A DNA stretch of 64,000 bases from Pseudorasbora parva (GCF_024679245.1 NC_090182.1:36164047-36228046); one strand, 5' to 3'; shown: positions 11,421 through 23,092, numbered from the stretch's first letter. Notes: generated from the letters alone by a model not told the origin. A program made the numbers and translations.

Positions 11421-11865
11421 TGGCTCGACAGAAGGCATCATTCATTTACTGCCAAAACATTAACCTAAAATCACACTATTTGCAGTAAGTCAGTCTCACA
11501 CGATTAGTTTTACGATATACTGTATGTAAATGAATTGTTACTTCAGATGTTATCTGTAATGTTTATGGACTTTTCAGTAAGGATGAGTGTTACTGCACAC
11601 TGCTGACACAGGCAGTAATTAAACTAACACATTATATTTATTTAGGTATGTAAGGAAAAATATTAAACATCTGTGTTTAGCTGCAGAAATTGTGTTGAAT
11701 AGCTTATACAATACCTATTAACACAAGCCTCTATTATATTGCGCTCTATTGTCTATTGTATTACAATTCAAAGTTTGCCATGCATCTCGGAAATAAGGCA
11801 GTCAGCGTTATCTTCTGGAATAAGATGCATGTATTTTATTTCTTGATTAAGCAACATCTATTTAA

Positions 11866-12933
11866 GGGTGCGTTCACACTTGTCATGTTTGGTTCGATTA
11901 AAACGAACCCTGGTGCGGTTGCTCGGTTAGTGCGGTTCATTTGAACATATGTGAACGCTGCCACCCGAACTCTGGTGCGCACCAAACAAGCGGACCGAGA
12001 CCGCTAAAAAGATGGGTCTCGGTCCGCTTCCAAACGAACTCTGGTGCGGTTCGATTGATATATGAACGCAACACGGACCAAAGACATGTAAACGGACCAA
12101 AAACCGGACGTATAATGTCACAAGATGCCACGCATAATGCAGCTGATTTGACGACGCGGAAAGATCGGTGTAGGCCTACGTTATCCAAAATGAGTAACTT
12201 TAACGTTAGAGGGCAAACGTAGAGCAACGAGGAAGAGCCTAATCAATATTTGGTCTGACGAGCATGTTTCGAAAATGCTAGAAAAAACACACAAAAAGCA
12301 TACCTGGCTCTTCTCATCAAAGTTCCTGTGTTGCCCATTATTAGCAGGTACAGACGACAGAACGGCCGTCTCTTTTGCGCAACGGAGGAAATCCTGCTGC
12401 TGTTTTGAATGTTTTGAACATTTTATGAGCTCTTCATGAGTTCTCAGCGGGTAAAAATAATGCCACATGTACACGCATTAAATGATCGCATTTAATCCAG
12501 CACACAGCGTTGTTTTGAACATTTCATGAGCTCTTCATGAGTTCTCTGGTAAAAAATAATGCCATATGTGTTACACGCATAAAATGACCGCGTTTAATCC
12601 AGCACACACCGTTGTTTTGAATGTTGTGAACATTTCATGAGCTCTTCATGAGTTCTCTGATAAAAAATAATGCCATATGTACACGCATAAAATGCCCGCG
12701 CGTGTAATCCGCACACAGCATTGCTTTGCATGTTCGGTATCGAGCTCCTACGTCATATAAACCGACCAATCAGGTTGTGAGCGTCTCCCTGTGCCTTTGG
12801 TTCGGTAACTTTAGGTGCGCTGTTAAAAATGCCCGTGTGAACGCTAAGCGGACCAGGACTATTATGTTTGTTTTTGTTTTTTGGTCCGGACCAAACTAAC
12901 CAAACGAACCGAACTACAAGTGTGAACGCACCC
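11866..12933. mobile_element. Harbinger-like non-autonomous transposon (GGGTGCGTTCACACTTG TIRs)
   Basis: The ends GGGTGCGTTCACACTTG and CAAGTGTGAACGCACCC are perfect inverted repeats at the termini. TAA lies directly outside on both sides (11863-11865 and 12934-12936), a 3-bp target typical of PIF/Harbinger elements. The interior has more inverted and direct copies of ACTCTGGTGCG and CGGTCCG near the left end and a 3-unit tandem repeat at 12402-12722. No transposase is present. The frames on both strands between 11927 and 12474 are palindrome by-products. Confidence 0.8.
12402..12722. repeat. About 105-bp tandem repeat, 3 units, inside the Harbinger-like element
   Basis: Each unit contains ATGAGCTCTTCATGAGTTCT followed by AATAATGCC, ATGTACACGCAT or ATGTGTTACACGCAT, and TTTAATCCAGCACACA. 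Starts of the ATGAGCTC word are at about 12425, 12526 and 12637, giving a period of 101-111 bp. Confidence 0.8.
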
Positions 12934-12936
12934 TAA

Positions 12937-14764
12937 GACTCTTGAAGACAACACAAATCTATGGAGTTTAATGTTAGTTTACATATCACTTGGGCCTTTA
13001 GATAGATATAGCTAGGTCATACATTTAAAAAAAAAACAGTGTGAAAAGCTTTCGCTTTAACTGTTATAAAGGTGAAAAAAGCTTCAACCTTTGTTCATTT
13101 AGGGCATTTAAGTGACTTGCCTTAGGGTAAAAACATTTACTGATGTGTACCTTGAGACAAAACAATAGCACTGACATATTTTAAGATATCAGTGCATGAT
13201 GCTTGCTGTTAAAACAGCTCAAACATGCAGTTTAGTCTGGGACAAGGCTTAAACTGTGTCTATGAAACCGGGCTAATACCTTTTTACTCATTGGTTTAAA
13301 GGCCTCGAATAATTTTTACACTGATAATAGCTGCGTATTAGTATTACTTTTAGAATTAACCACACCAAATTAATAAAGATAATAAATAAAAATAATAAAG
13401 TAGTTTAAAGGGTTAGTTCACCCAGAAAGGGCAATTCTGTCATTGTTTATGTAGCCTAATGTTGTTCCAAAAAATACATTTTATGTTCCTCAAATGAAGG
13501 TATTTTTAATATTCTCTCATTATTTGTGTCTATGCATTGGAAGTTTAAGTAACCAAAATGTTCAGACATCACAACAGAACAAAAGACTTTCTGAAAGTAA
13601 TCTATATGATGGGTGGAAATCATAGAGGTTGACTTATCTCAAGCAAGTGAGGTCAAGCTATGTTTTATATACTGTATGTGCCTTGATCAACATTTTACTA
13701 TGTGAATAAAAGCCTCAATTAAATCTGTTCATCATATAAAGCAACCTATTCATTTGAGCTATTCATAGGGTTTGTACTTGTCTCAACAAAAGTGGTGTTG
13801 GTGGCAATTCGTCTGTAAACTATGTGCAAACCTGCGATAGAATGATCTAAATGAAAGGGACATAAAATCAATGAGGGCAAAATTAAGTGGATCAGTTCAG
13901 GCGGTCCAGGCCCAATTTAGCAAAGCTGCGATATTCACTCTGAAAACACATTGAAACAATTAAAAGGAAGGAAGGTGCTGATTAAACGTAAAGAATATTG
14001 ACAAGGCCACTCCAAAGACCCATCTACTCAACAACCTCCAGTCAGAAGACAACTAGAAGAGTGCTCAAAAGAGTAGAATTGGGATTCAATTGTAAGCTAT
14101 GCTTCTTTTTTAGTTTACTGACGACAATGGATCCAGGATAAAGTTCTGCAATGTTGTTTGCCTGCTTAGAAACTGTTTGAGCGACAGTTTACCTCAGGAA
14201 TGATTCCTCAGCCTAGGCTGTGGGTGTTTGACTTTTGTGAGGAAGACAATAAGCTGACAATAAGCCAAACAGATTTTATAAAAGTGGAAATTGAGAAGAG
14301 GCTTAACTTGATGACAGGAAGCTGAGACTGGAAACACAAAACAACTGCATATTCAACTGTGTAAAGAGCCATTTCTTATTTGAAGTTTAGCTTTATATGT
14401 GTTTAGCTCAATGAAAGAAAAATAAATAAATCGTATTACCTGTGCACTCTGTGTTGTGATGATAGTATACATAAATTGTATTTTGACAGGTTAATTACCT
14501 TAGTCTCATGAAACTGTGTGAAAGCATTCAAAAAACTGCATGCTATAGATTAGGGGTTACCAAATGTTTTTGTCACCCAAACCCCTTAGACAACAAATAT
14601 ATACTTGAAGAACCCCCTGAGAGTTTAAGATTTAAATAATACTGTGAAAATTCTGCATGTTCACGGTTCTCTGATGACAGTTCACATGAAAGTAAAGATA
14701 TAATTTAGCCTCGGCCACAACATTTGAATTCAGGAAATTGAGTCTGGACTTTATCTGTTATGAA
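12937..14764. other. AT-rich intergenic DNA with one repeat fragment
   Basis: At 13407 a left-end-only copy of the AGGGTTAGTTCAC family begins after TTAA and fades by about 13500. The rest has no gene, TIR pair or RNA gene that I can recognise. Confidence 0.6.
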
Positions 14765-15000
14765 GAGGAGCTTTTTGGACCAAAGAAATTGTCAGGGCGG
14801 GGCAGGCTTTATACGATAATGTACAGATGATAAACAATAACGTAAGCATTCACGTCACCAAAGAGCGCTTGAGTTAAATTTGTTCTAATCCTAAACTGAA
14901 AACATGCATTCCTTTACTATTTCTCTCAAAAATGATGATTGTTGGTAAGTACTCCGTGTATCCTTAAATTATTTTACAACACCGGCAAAAATCGTTTACA
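14765..15000 (-). repeat. Dispersed repeat, copy B (inverted relative to 6585-6840)
   Basis: The minus strand repeats the order of words seen in copy A: GCCGGTGTTGTAAAAT, GAGTACTTACCA, ATCATCATTTTTGAGAGAAA and GTTTATCATCTGTACAT. The two copies lie about 8 kb apart in opposite orientation. Confidence 0.7.
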
Positions 15001-15869
15001 CTTATCTTCCTCTTCTACTAAGCGTTTAAATGCATGCCACTTTACTAATAATTCTACAAGCTGAGACTGCATCCATACACATGTTTGTATTGATCACACA
15101 CAAAACGGACCTTAAACTTGACTCAACATTTTAATAGATATATTTATCATCCCAAACAGTCCATGTTTGCCTCATCTCCCGTGAGACACACCACATGGAG
15201 GTCAGTGAAAATATGCAGAGGTTAGAAAAATGCAACCTCTATCCTCTTTCACAGAGCAAACACAGACAGAACAACTCCATACCACCAAAATTATACTGAC
15301 CTTTAGTCCTCTTGCTGTTATCCCTCTTCTCTCCGTATCTCCTGCCATTTCATGGGAAGGCTGAATGTTGTACAATTACTGTCACTCAGACCATAATATA
15401 GCAAGAGTTGCTGGCTTACTCTGCTCTGGATGTGGCATGATAGTGGAAGCAGTCTGCATATCTTAATAACTATTGGGATTTCCATACACAGACCGGGGAG
15501 ACAATTAGTTGACTACCAAGCAAGCAAGGCAGTTTCCCTAAAATGAAGTGTCAGATAGGTTTGTAACAAGCTATCCAGTTTTATTCAAAATAAAATGGTT
15601 GGTAACGTATTATCTTGGTGAAACTTACAGACTTGTGGTTTGTAAGTGTCCTTAAAATATAAAAGTACTGTGACAGTACCGTGGGACAGAGAGGGTATCA
15701 GAGAGTTATACCATGTGGTACTTTCTTTTAGTACTGAACAATCATCAGATTCACATACCATGGTGTTTGCCTGGAATGCTACGGTACTTAAAAATACTTT
15801 AAAAAAAAAATAAATAAAAAAAAAGAGGGGGCAAGATGTCATGAATATTTCTGAATATTTGGTAACACT
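15001..15869. other. Intergenic DNA, no gene seen
   Basis: This is mixed-composition sequence without recognisable repeats. The minus-strand frame 15585-15842 starts at an A-run and has no domain. Confidence 0.6.
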
Positions 15870-16734
15870 TTACTTGAAGGGGTGTGCATAAGACTGACAT
15901 GACACCTTCATAATCATGACATGACATGTGTCATGAATATGAAGGAGTTTTTGTGCATGTTTATGACAACTGTCGTTAAGTGTCATTCGCTTAATTATGT
16001 CATTTTTAATGCAATGATGACATTTCGGAGTTGTCTTTGTTATGACAACTTGACATAAACCAATACATCATAACCTGTCAGTGTCTTTGTCATGACAACT
16101 TGACATTACCAAGACAACATAACCTGTCATAAACATGACATAACAGATTATCAAATTTAAGAAACTTACTTAGCTTATAGGGTTAACCTTAAACTGCCAT
16201 GTGGTTGGTATTGATGTTGACTGAGGCCATTATAATGTCATACATTTTTTTCAGTGGCACAAGTTTAATTTGTCATTAAAATGTAATTAGGTGTTAATAC
16301 GCTGTCAAATAATTTTTTAATAACAGCATCATTAATATTTTTCAGTTCATAATGTTTTATTTTATTTTTTAAGTTTAAAAATAAAACCACCAGCTTCAAC
16401 AGAAGGTTAGATAATAGACAATTTCAAATGTCTTAAAAATATGAAAAGGAGTTCGAGAAATAAAATCAATCATTTAATTTTTAAGACCTGCCCTCTCACA
16501 GAACTGACTCTTAAAAACACAAAGCATGAATTTATACACAGGTGACCAGCACCAATTAACGCAAAAAGGGGAAAACACGTACGCAAATAATGGCCATTAC
16601 ACAAAATAAACATATATATATCAACATCATATGCACACATAAACAAACACAGAAAAATAACACTTTGTCAAATTACTTCACTTTATAAATTATCTTCCGA
16701 TGTATAAAAATAAGAGGAATAGTCTTTAGAGCCC

Positions 16735-16881
16735 CACCCCGGGCTGAACAAGGAATGGTTGCCGCTACAGCCTAGGCCGGAACATTATATATAGGGCCAA
16801 CGTTTCCGCCCGAACCCCTTTTGACGGTGCACCAGCACACGGGACTTCGACATAAACAGACAAACAAAGAAATGGTAAGAA
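16735..16881 (+). promoter_or_regulatory. Promoter plus first-exon-like segment inside the long-TIR element
   Basis: A GC-richer block has a CCGGAA word (ETS-site-like) at about 16777, a TATA-like ATTATATATAGGG at 16783-16795 and a pyrimidine-rich CGAACCCCTTTTGACGG near 16812. Further on, AAAGAAATGGTAAGAAT places an ATG (16872) directly against a consensus GTAAG splice donor. An ATG followed at once by a donor is seen in several ribosomal-protein and histone-variant genes. A plausible acceptor, CAACTGTTACAG, ends near 17041, but the frame beyond it closes after a few dozen codons. I cannot name a source gene. Confidence 0.3.
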
Positions 16882-17169
16882 TAAACTCAAACTATTCGTT
16901 AAAGAGTGAGCGAAGGTTTAAATAAAGTATATTAAACCCAAAATAACGTTGTTGTGAATTGTTTTTACTTACTGCAAACTGAATTGACATTAAACACCTA
17001 AACAAACTAACCTGACTGAGGCGCCGCCAACAACTGTTACAGCGTACACATAACCAGTGGTGCCACCATAGACATCATCATATAGGTGTATCTATGCCAC
17101 TCTATCATTTTGAGTTATATTAATAGTTTTTAATGACTCTGTACGATTTCCTCCATGATGCCTTATTTC

Positions 17170-17580
17170 AGGTCAAGCTAAATATTCATGACACTGTTAT
17201 AAAATAATTTGACAGAGTATTGACACTTAATGACATGTTAATGACAAATTCAACTTGTACCACTGTAGTTTAGGTCAAGAAATATATTCATGACAATGTT
17301 ATGAAATAATTTGACACGGTATTGACGCTTAATGACATGTTAATGACAAATTCAACTTGTACCACTGTAGTTTAGGTCAAGAAATATATTCATGACAATG
17401 TTATGAAATAATTTGACACGGTATTGACACTTAATGACATGTTAATGACAAATTCAACTTGTACCACTGTAGTTTAGGTCAGGAAATATATTCATGACAA
17501 TGTTATAAAATAATTTGACAGAGTATTGACACTTAATGACATGTAAATGACAAATTAAATTTATAAAAAAATCATGACAT
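17170..17580. repeat. 102-bp tandem repeat, about 4 units
   Basis: The word CAACTTGTACCACTGTAG begins at about 17251, 17353 and 17455, a period of 102 bp. Each unit contains ATTCATGACA, AATAATTTGACA and TAATGACATGTTAATGACAA. Flanking partial units extend the array. The unit is made of the same TGACA vocabulary as the element's TIRs. Confidence 0.9.
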
Positions 17581-17624
17581 GATAGCCTAATGACAGCCAA
17601 CGTCAAAACCAACCACATGACAGT

Positions 17625-17625
<1 letters not shown>

Positions 17626-17657
<32 letters not shown>
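17626..17657. repeat. (AAT)n microsatellite followed by a dispersed-repeat tail
   Basis: About 10 AAT units are followed by GATTTTATTTATAACGCACTT, similar to the TTTATTTATATAGCGCTTTT block at 63926-63980. This suggests the 3' end of a dispersed retroposon-like repeat. Confidence 0.7.
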
Positions 17658-18508
17658 GATTTTATTTATAACGCACTTTTCATTCCGAAGAATCTCAAAG
17701 TGCAACAGAGGGAAAAAATAACAATACATGAATAACAAGTAAAAATTACATCTCAACATCATGCCGGATGCTGATGACGCTAGCCTGGTGCAAACTTCAG
17801 CCACCATGCAGTTCAAGCCCGAGGGAGACCACCAGTGAGCAGCCGACACCCAGAAGAGAGAGCAGCCGCAGCGAGCAACATCAAATGTCCTTCAAACCAA
17901 AACCAACCACAAATTCAAACAAAAACAGAAGAGAAGCGGTGAAAAAACGGCAAACAACGTCCTCTCAGTGGCTGCCAGCAATCAGCAACAGTCCCAATAG
18001 TAGCTCTGTTAGACTAGTCACAAAAATAAGAAAATAAAATCTAAATTTAATAGTAAAGTTAACATGATTTGTGGGTGGAGAAGCGGCGAACAGACAACGC
18101 CAGCGTCCTCTCCCCCACGTTGCCTAGCAACTAATGTAATGTAAACCCAAAAAGCTAAGTAGTTAAATTTGATAATTAATCTGCTATGTCATTTCATGTC
18201 TGTTTATGACAGGTTATGTTGTCTTGGTAATGTCAAGTTGTCATGACAAAGACACTGACAGGTTATGATGTATTGGTTTATGTCAAGTTGTCATAACAAA
18301 GACATCTCCGAAATGTCATCATTGCATTAAAAATGACATAATTAAGCGAATGACACTTAATGACAGTTGTTATAAACATGCATAAAAACTCCTTCATATT
18401 CATGACACGTGTCATGTCATGATTATGAAGGTGTCATGTCAGTCTTATGCACACCCCTTCAAGTAATTATTTGAATGTTTTGGTCAACATAAATTAATAA
18501 ATAAATAC

Positions 18509-18560
<52 letters not shown>
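18509..18560. repeat. (CA)n microsatellite
   Basis: About 26 CA units lie just outside the long-TIR element. Confidence 0.97.
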
Positions 18561-18564
<4 letters not shown>

Positions 18565-19084
18565 TATGCTTAACTAGCCAAGCCCTGACTTGCTGAGATG
18601 TATGAAGGGAAATAGTGTAGCTAACAATAGTAGTGTTTAACTCTTTGTTTTAGACATACACTCACAACCTTCCCTATGCACTTCACCTTGAGAGAATTCC
18701 AACCTCCTGACCAACTGGAGCATGTTATGCCAATAAGAATATACTAAATTAAAGGAGGAATTTTAAAAGAATACAACAAGATTGTTTTTTTCTTGCTTTA
18801 ACATTATTTGAGACAGAAAGCGCTTGAAGATATTGGTGAAATTCATCTTATGATTAGAACATTTACAGCCATTTTATAATGCGTTCAACTTTGTCAATTG
18901 GGTGAGGGGATTTTATATGGACAAACCCTTGACCCCTTGATTTTGTCAAAGCAGATTCAGGCAGATTCATACACCACAATGCCACATGAATGTGACATCA
19001 AAGCAGATTGTGCTGCATTTACCCCAACCCCACATAACTCTATGATATGATATTGGAGTTATTTTGACATTTAACTACATTATA
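18561..19084. other. Intergenic DNA, no gene seen
   Basis: No repeat ends or coding motifs were recognised. Confidence 0.6.
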
Positions 19085-20035
19085 CTTGTATAATAATACC
19101 CAGAAATAAAAATTATGTCATGAATTACTCACCTTCATGTCGTCCCAACCCGTACAACTTTTGTTCATCTTTGGAACACAAATTCAAATCTTTTTGATGA
19201 AATCTTTCTGTCCACTAAGCAACTACAACTTTGCTGCTTCAAAAAGTTAATAAAAATATTGTAAAACAAATCCATATTAATTGAGTGGTTTAGTCCAAGA
19301 GACTCAAATCCTTTATATAATAAACAGATTTAATTTAGACTCTTATTCACATTTAAACATTGATCAGTGGACATAAACGTTAGATCAGCGATAACGCTTG
19401 ACTATATAATTGCGCTATATAAATGAAGGTGACTTGACGAGTGAGAACAAACCTCATTGGTTCTTAAAGAAGCTCCTGTGGAAGCTCAATAGTGTTGAGT
19501 AACACAAGAATGAAACTCATCGGTTCTTGTTGAAGCTCAAACGTGCTCCTTAACATGAGAATGAACCACATTGGTTCTTGATGAAGCTCAAAGTACTGCT
19601 TAACACTAGAATGAACCTCACTGGTTCTTGTTGAACCTCAAAGTGCTGCGTAACACAGGAATGAACATCATTGGTTTGTGTTGAAGCTAAAAGTGCTGCT
19701 TAACACTAGAATGAACCTTGTTGGTTCTTGTTGAAACTCAAACGTGCTGCTTAACCCAATAACGGACCTCATTGGTTCTTGTTGAAGCTCAAACATGCTG
19801 CTTAACACTAGAATGAACCTCTTTGGTTCTTGTTGAAGCTCAAATATGCTGCGCAATACAATAATAAACCTCATTGGTTCTCACACATCAGGCAAGCATG
19901 CTTCCATTTACCACAACTGATGTGTGATTTGATGAATGTTAGATTTCTTAATAAACTTTTTGAAGCATCAAAGCTTTAGTTGCTTAGCTGCCAATGGAGG
20001 GACAGAGCTCTTAGATTTCATCAAAAACTCTCCTG
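19085..20035. mobile_element. Foldback element with internal minisatellite, right end truncated
   Basis: GATGAAATCTTTCTGTCC near 19195 and AAGCAACTACAACTTTG near 19217 are complementary, in reverse order, to words at 19940-20020 (CAAAGCTTTAGTTGCTTAG, GATTTCATCAA). The left part also begins like the GTCATGAATTACTCACC repeat family. The right arm stops at about 20035 without reaching the full left end. The loop contains the 19437-19885 minisatellite. No coding capacity is seen. Confidence 0.65.
19437..19885. repeat. About 60-bp minisatellite, 7-8 units
   Basis: Units read approximately GAATGAACCTCATTGGTTCT, then TGTTGAAGCTCAAA, then TGCTGCTTAACACTA, with 5-20% differences. The minus-strand frame 19668-19874 simply translates the array. 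Confidence 0.85.
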
Positions 20036-20217
20036 AATGTAACGTTCTAGTAATCCTAAAGACATTGATTAGCTGTTTCATGTATGTTTGATTAATGTTG
20101 GAGCTAAACTTTGCAGGATAGTGGCCCTCCAGGACCAAAATTGCCTGAAGGAAGGAATGAATACAAAATTGGACTTAAACACGGTGAGGGTGCATGTGTT
20201 ACCAAGATTGTTCTTAA

Positions 20218-21573
20218 AGGGTCATGAAACCCCAAAATACTTTTTTTGAGATGTAAACAGATATGTATAGACTGCACATCATTGAAAACAATAACGGTAC
20301 TCATTAAAGGTATTCATATGTGAAAATAGTTATTTCTGTCTTCCGGTTTGAAAAGCTTAGTCGGAGTAACTTCACAAATGCTGACGTCAGCGTGTGCTTT
20401 TCGGCCCAAGTATGGGCTGCTGGGGACATGCTGACGTCGACCGCTCCGAGCGATTCTCGATATATATTCAGGACATAAAGCTCATTCAGTCCAATCACTG
20501 TACTGTAGTATGAATACAAGATAATTTAGTTAATATGCATGAGACAGTCACTTCTGTCAGGCTCGTCTTCCATCATTATTGTAGAGACATGGTGGGGAAG
20601 TTTTGGAAGCAGCGGAAAAGTCAAGGAGGAAAGCTAGGCGTTATGCTGATACGAAGTAACGTAAGGGCGCTGAGCGAGCTGTAAGCAGTCACCATCTGTG
20701 GAAGCCTTTGATACAAAGGCTTGGTAAAGTAAAATTAACTTGAGCAATCGCACTCTGAAGCAAGCATTGATTTGACATATCTAATTTATGTCAGGAGTGC
20801 AAAATAACCAATCTGTAGACTAATGAACAATATTTTTGATGAACAAAAATTTTGACAAAAGCCACGTCCTCTCCGTTTTATTTGTGGTCACAGACATGCA
20901 CTAAACCGCATGTGTTCGGGCTCTTAGTGAAACAGTGTGCATATTTGGACAAATATAGATTTAGCTGCCGAGTGACAGCGTCGATCGTCACGGCAACCCA
21001 GCGCGCGTCGCTCTGTGCTTCAGATGCGCGGTCGATGAAGCCTCAAACCCCTTCGCTTTTACCCCGATTTAGAATAACACATCTCTGTTGCATCGCAAGT
21101 TCGTGGGTGGTTCACGTTCTCTTATTACATCGGCGCGTTGTTCATCTTGCCAAACAGCGTGCATATTTGGACAAATATAGTTTTATCACGTTTGCAAAAT
21201 ATTTCGTCATGCAGAATAACATTTATTTTCATTTCTCACTGAATTATGCTGGTTTGAAGAGCTGAATGATTTGCGATCTCTGCTGCACGCCACTCATAGC
21301 TCTCTCTTTCGCTGTACTCATCCCTCATTTAATCTCACTGTGGTAAACAATGCCAACGTGAACCAAGAACATGTCTCAGAACCGCTGTAACTGCTGCTGT
21401 TGGTATCGCTAATCTTAATGCACCTAATGACACTCCCCTATTTATGCAAACCATTCCTTCTTTCCAGACAATACCATCCTACCTTTTCACAGTCGACCAC
21501 TCCCCTTTTAACAAGCCTTTTCAAATGTGTGGTGTGAAAAAACACCGCTGCAGCAGGGGGGTTTCATGACCCT
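20218..21573. mobile_element. TTAA-flanked Kolobok-like element (AGGGTCATGAAACC TIRs)
   Basis: TTAA precedes (20214-20217) and follows (21574-21577). The ends AGGGTCATGAAACCCC and GGTTTCATGACCCT are inverted repeats. The ends and the 4-bp TTAA target fit Kolobok-type elements. Inside, GTGCATATTTGGACAAATAT occurs twice (about 20936 and 21160). The 137-codon frame 20852-21265 spans these copies and has no domain I recognise. The insertion lies in a TTAA that is part of a short tandem duplication (see 21574-21707). Confidence 0.8.
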
Positions 21574-21707
21574 TTAAAGGTGTGTTACCAAGATGGCCTC
21601 CGCTTTGCCAATTTGACCAACATGCTTTAGAAGATTGTTCTTAAAGGTGTGTTACCAAGATGGCCTCCGCTTTGCCAATTTGACCAACTTGCTTTAGAAG
21701 ATTGTTC
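21574..21707. repeat. 67-bp direct duplication at the Kolobok-like insertion site
   Basis: TTAAAGGTGTGTTACCAAGA through AGATTGTTC is present twice in tandem with one base changed (ACATGC versus ACTTGC). A partial third copy, GTGTTACCAAGATTGTTC, lies just left of the transposon at 20197-20213. Confidence 0.9.
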
Positions 21708-22542
21708 TTAAAGGATTTTACATTTTAATCTGACATTATGCTGATGTTTTTACATTCCGGTTTCTCCCAAAAGAGCTGAGAACTGGGTTAAGTTAGCCCT
21801 TGTTGCAATGTCAAATTTTACATCCTGGTGCCCCATCTATTTTGCTCTAATCTAAGAATGGCAAAAGGAAGCAACTTAATTATCTCTTTCTCTATATATG
21901 TCTTTTCACTCACTCTCTTTTGTTCACCCTAATGTTGATGGACAACACAAACACCTCTTTCCCCCTGAAGCAGCGAGATGGCTATTAGCATTCCTTCCTG
22001 TGAGTGTCATTAATTTTGCTTGCTTTGGCACAGACAAACTCCTCTCCTTCATCATGTGGAGGACAGTTTACTGATATATCAGCCCAAATTGAGTGATAAA
22101 GAAAGAACTTTGCTATCAGCACACACTGATGTCATTCATCGTTATAAAATAAACATACGAGGTCAGACGTTCAAATCGAATTCAGCAGAAGTTAAAAAAG
22201 AAAGTGACAGCGACTAAAAACAGTTGACTGCAAGCCATTCCACAGTTCATTTCTCACCTGAGAGTAGTTTCACTTCTGGTTCTCGGCTGATGGGTCGCAA
22301 GGTCTGTTCTGATAGCAGGCAGCATGGACAAAACCGTGCTACATCTGACTAATGAAATGTGAGCCATTATAATACAATAAATTGGCTTATTGTATTTAAT
22401 CAGTATCATTTATTAAACATATTCAGTGTCATAACATGCATTTAATGCATGTACCTAAAATAACATTACCAATTTCCTTCAAATCTTTCTGATTTCTCGT
22501 GCCATATTCAACATTTAAACTCTACAATGTAAATGCACATTG
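21708..22542. other. Intergenic DNA, no gene seen
   Basis: This is moderately AT-rich sequence. The 65-codon frame 22020-22217 has no domain. Confidence 0.6.
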
Positions 22543-22876
22543 GCGTCAATACCTAATGTATAGCATCCGTTTTCATTTTTTATGAATTTGCCATTATGAG
22601 GAGAGTATTTGCTCAATATAATTAGCCAGCATTTTATGTTTTAATTACATTTATTCTCTTTTATTTACACATAACCCAACCCAATCCCTAAACCTACCCA
22701 TTTGTGTACTATAAAAAAACACAGGATATAACACGCAGATACAACTGCAGGCACAATAGTGAAAAAAAGTATAAATATTCCTTCCAAGTGTTCTGAGGCC
22801 AAACGTCTGATTTGTGTGAAGAAAATCGCAAAAGCAATCAGCAGCGCTGAGTCCATTCAAAGATCATGAACACACA
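22543..22876. repeat. 334-bp duplicated unit, copy 1 (uninterrupted)
   Basis: The copy starts CATTGGCGTCAATACC and the same word begins copy 2 at 22877. The unit contains GTATAGCATCCG, GAATTTGCCATTATGAGG, AGCCAGCATTTTATG and TTAATTACATTTATT, and ends near GATCATGAACACACA. Because neither large transposon is in this copy, it shows the pre-insertion sequence. The minus-strand frames at 22651-22860 also occur in copy 2 (34720-34945). They are conserved only because the DNA is duplicated. Confidence 0.9.
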
Positions 22877-22909
22877 CATTGGCGTCAATACCCAATGTAT
22901 AGCATCCGA

Positions 22910-23092
22910 TTCCCTTTCGGGGAACTCGAGCTGCGTCGAAACGCTGTGAGAACGCCTCTGCGTTAATGCGTCGTGAAGCGCCTGTAGAACCATTCCATCG
23001 GAAAAAAGATCGATCGTCGGCGTGATGACGTCATCGACCGGAAGCTATAAAGCGTCCGTGAAAACAAACAGAAACTAGCTTCTGAGCCTTCA
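22910..23092 (+). repeat. DIRS left inverted terminal repeat
   Basis: It begins TTCCCTTTCGGGGAACTCGA and continues through GCGTCGTGAAGCGCCTGTAG, GATGACGTCATCGACCGG and GCTATAAAGCGTCCGTG. It is the inverse of 32150-32330. GCTATAAAG may act as a TATA box, with a candidate start downstream near 23080, as expected for DIRS promoters in the terminal repeat. Confidence 0.9.

Larger units (their letters stand above)
15870..18466. mobile_element. Long-TIR DNA element (TGACATGACACC family)
   Basis: About 300 bp at each end are inverted copies of each other. The left end starts TTACTTGAAGGGGTGTGCAT and the right end finishes with its complement ATGCACACCCCTTCAAGTAA. The TIRs are built from many TGTCATGACA-like words. 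Within the arms, CATAACCTGTCAGTGTCTTT near 16070 pairs with AAAGACACTGACAGGTTATG near 18248. The middle holds a promoter/exon-1-like segment (16735-16881), a 102-bp tandem repeat (17170-17580) and an (AAT)n tract. No transposase is visible. The TSD is unclear because the ends fuse with a palindromic TTA/TAA. Confidence 0.8.

Noticed and set aside
11927..12474. Four overlapping frames on both strands of about 95 codons
   Set aside because: They lie in the inverted and tandem repeats of the Harbinger-like element and show no domain.
17170..17580. CRISPR-like 102-bp repeats
   Set aside because: Head-to-tail tandem units without unique spacers, inside a transposon.
20852..21265. 137-codon frame in the Kolobok-like element as a transposase
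   Set aside because: It spans two copies of a short internal repeat and has no THAP-like or DDE motif; probably chance.
22651..22860. Conserved minus-strand ORF shared with 34720-34945
   Set aside because: The two copies match because the DNA is a tandem duplication; no coding-type substitution pattern is visible and the frame is altered by a 22-bp gap.
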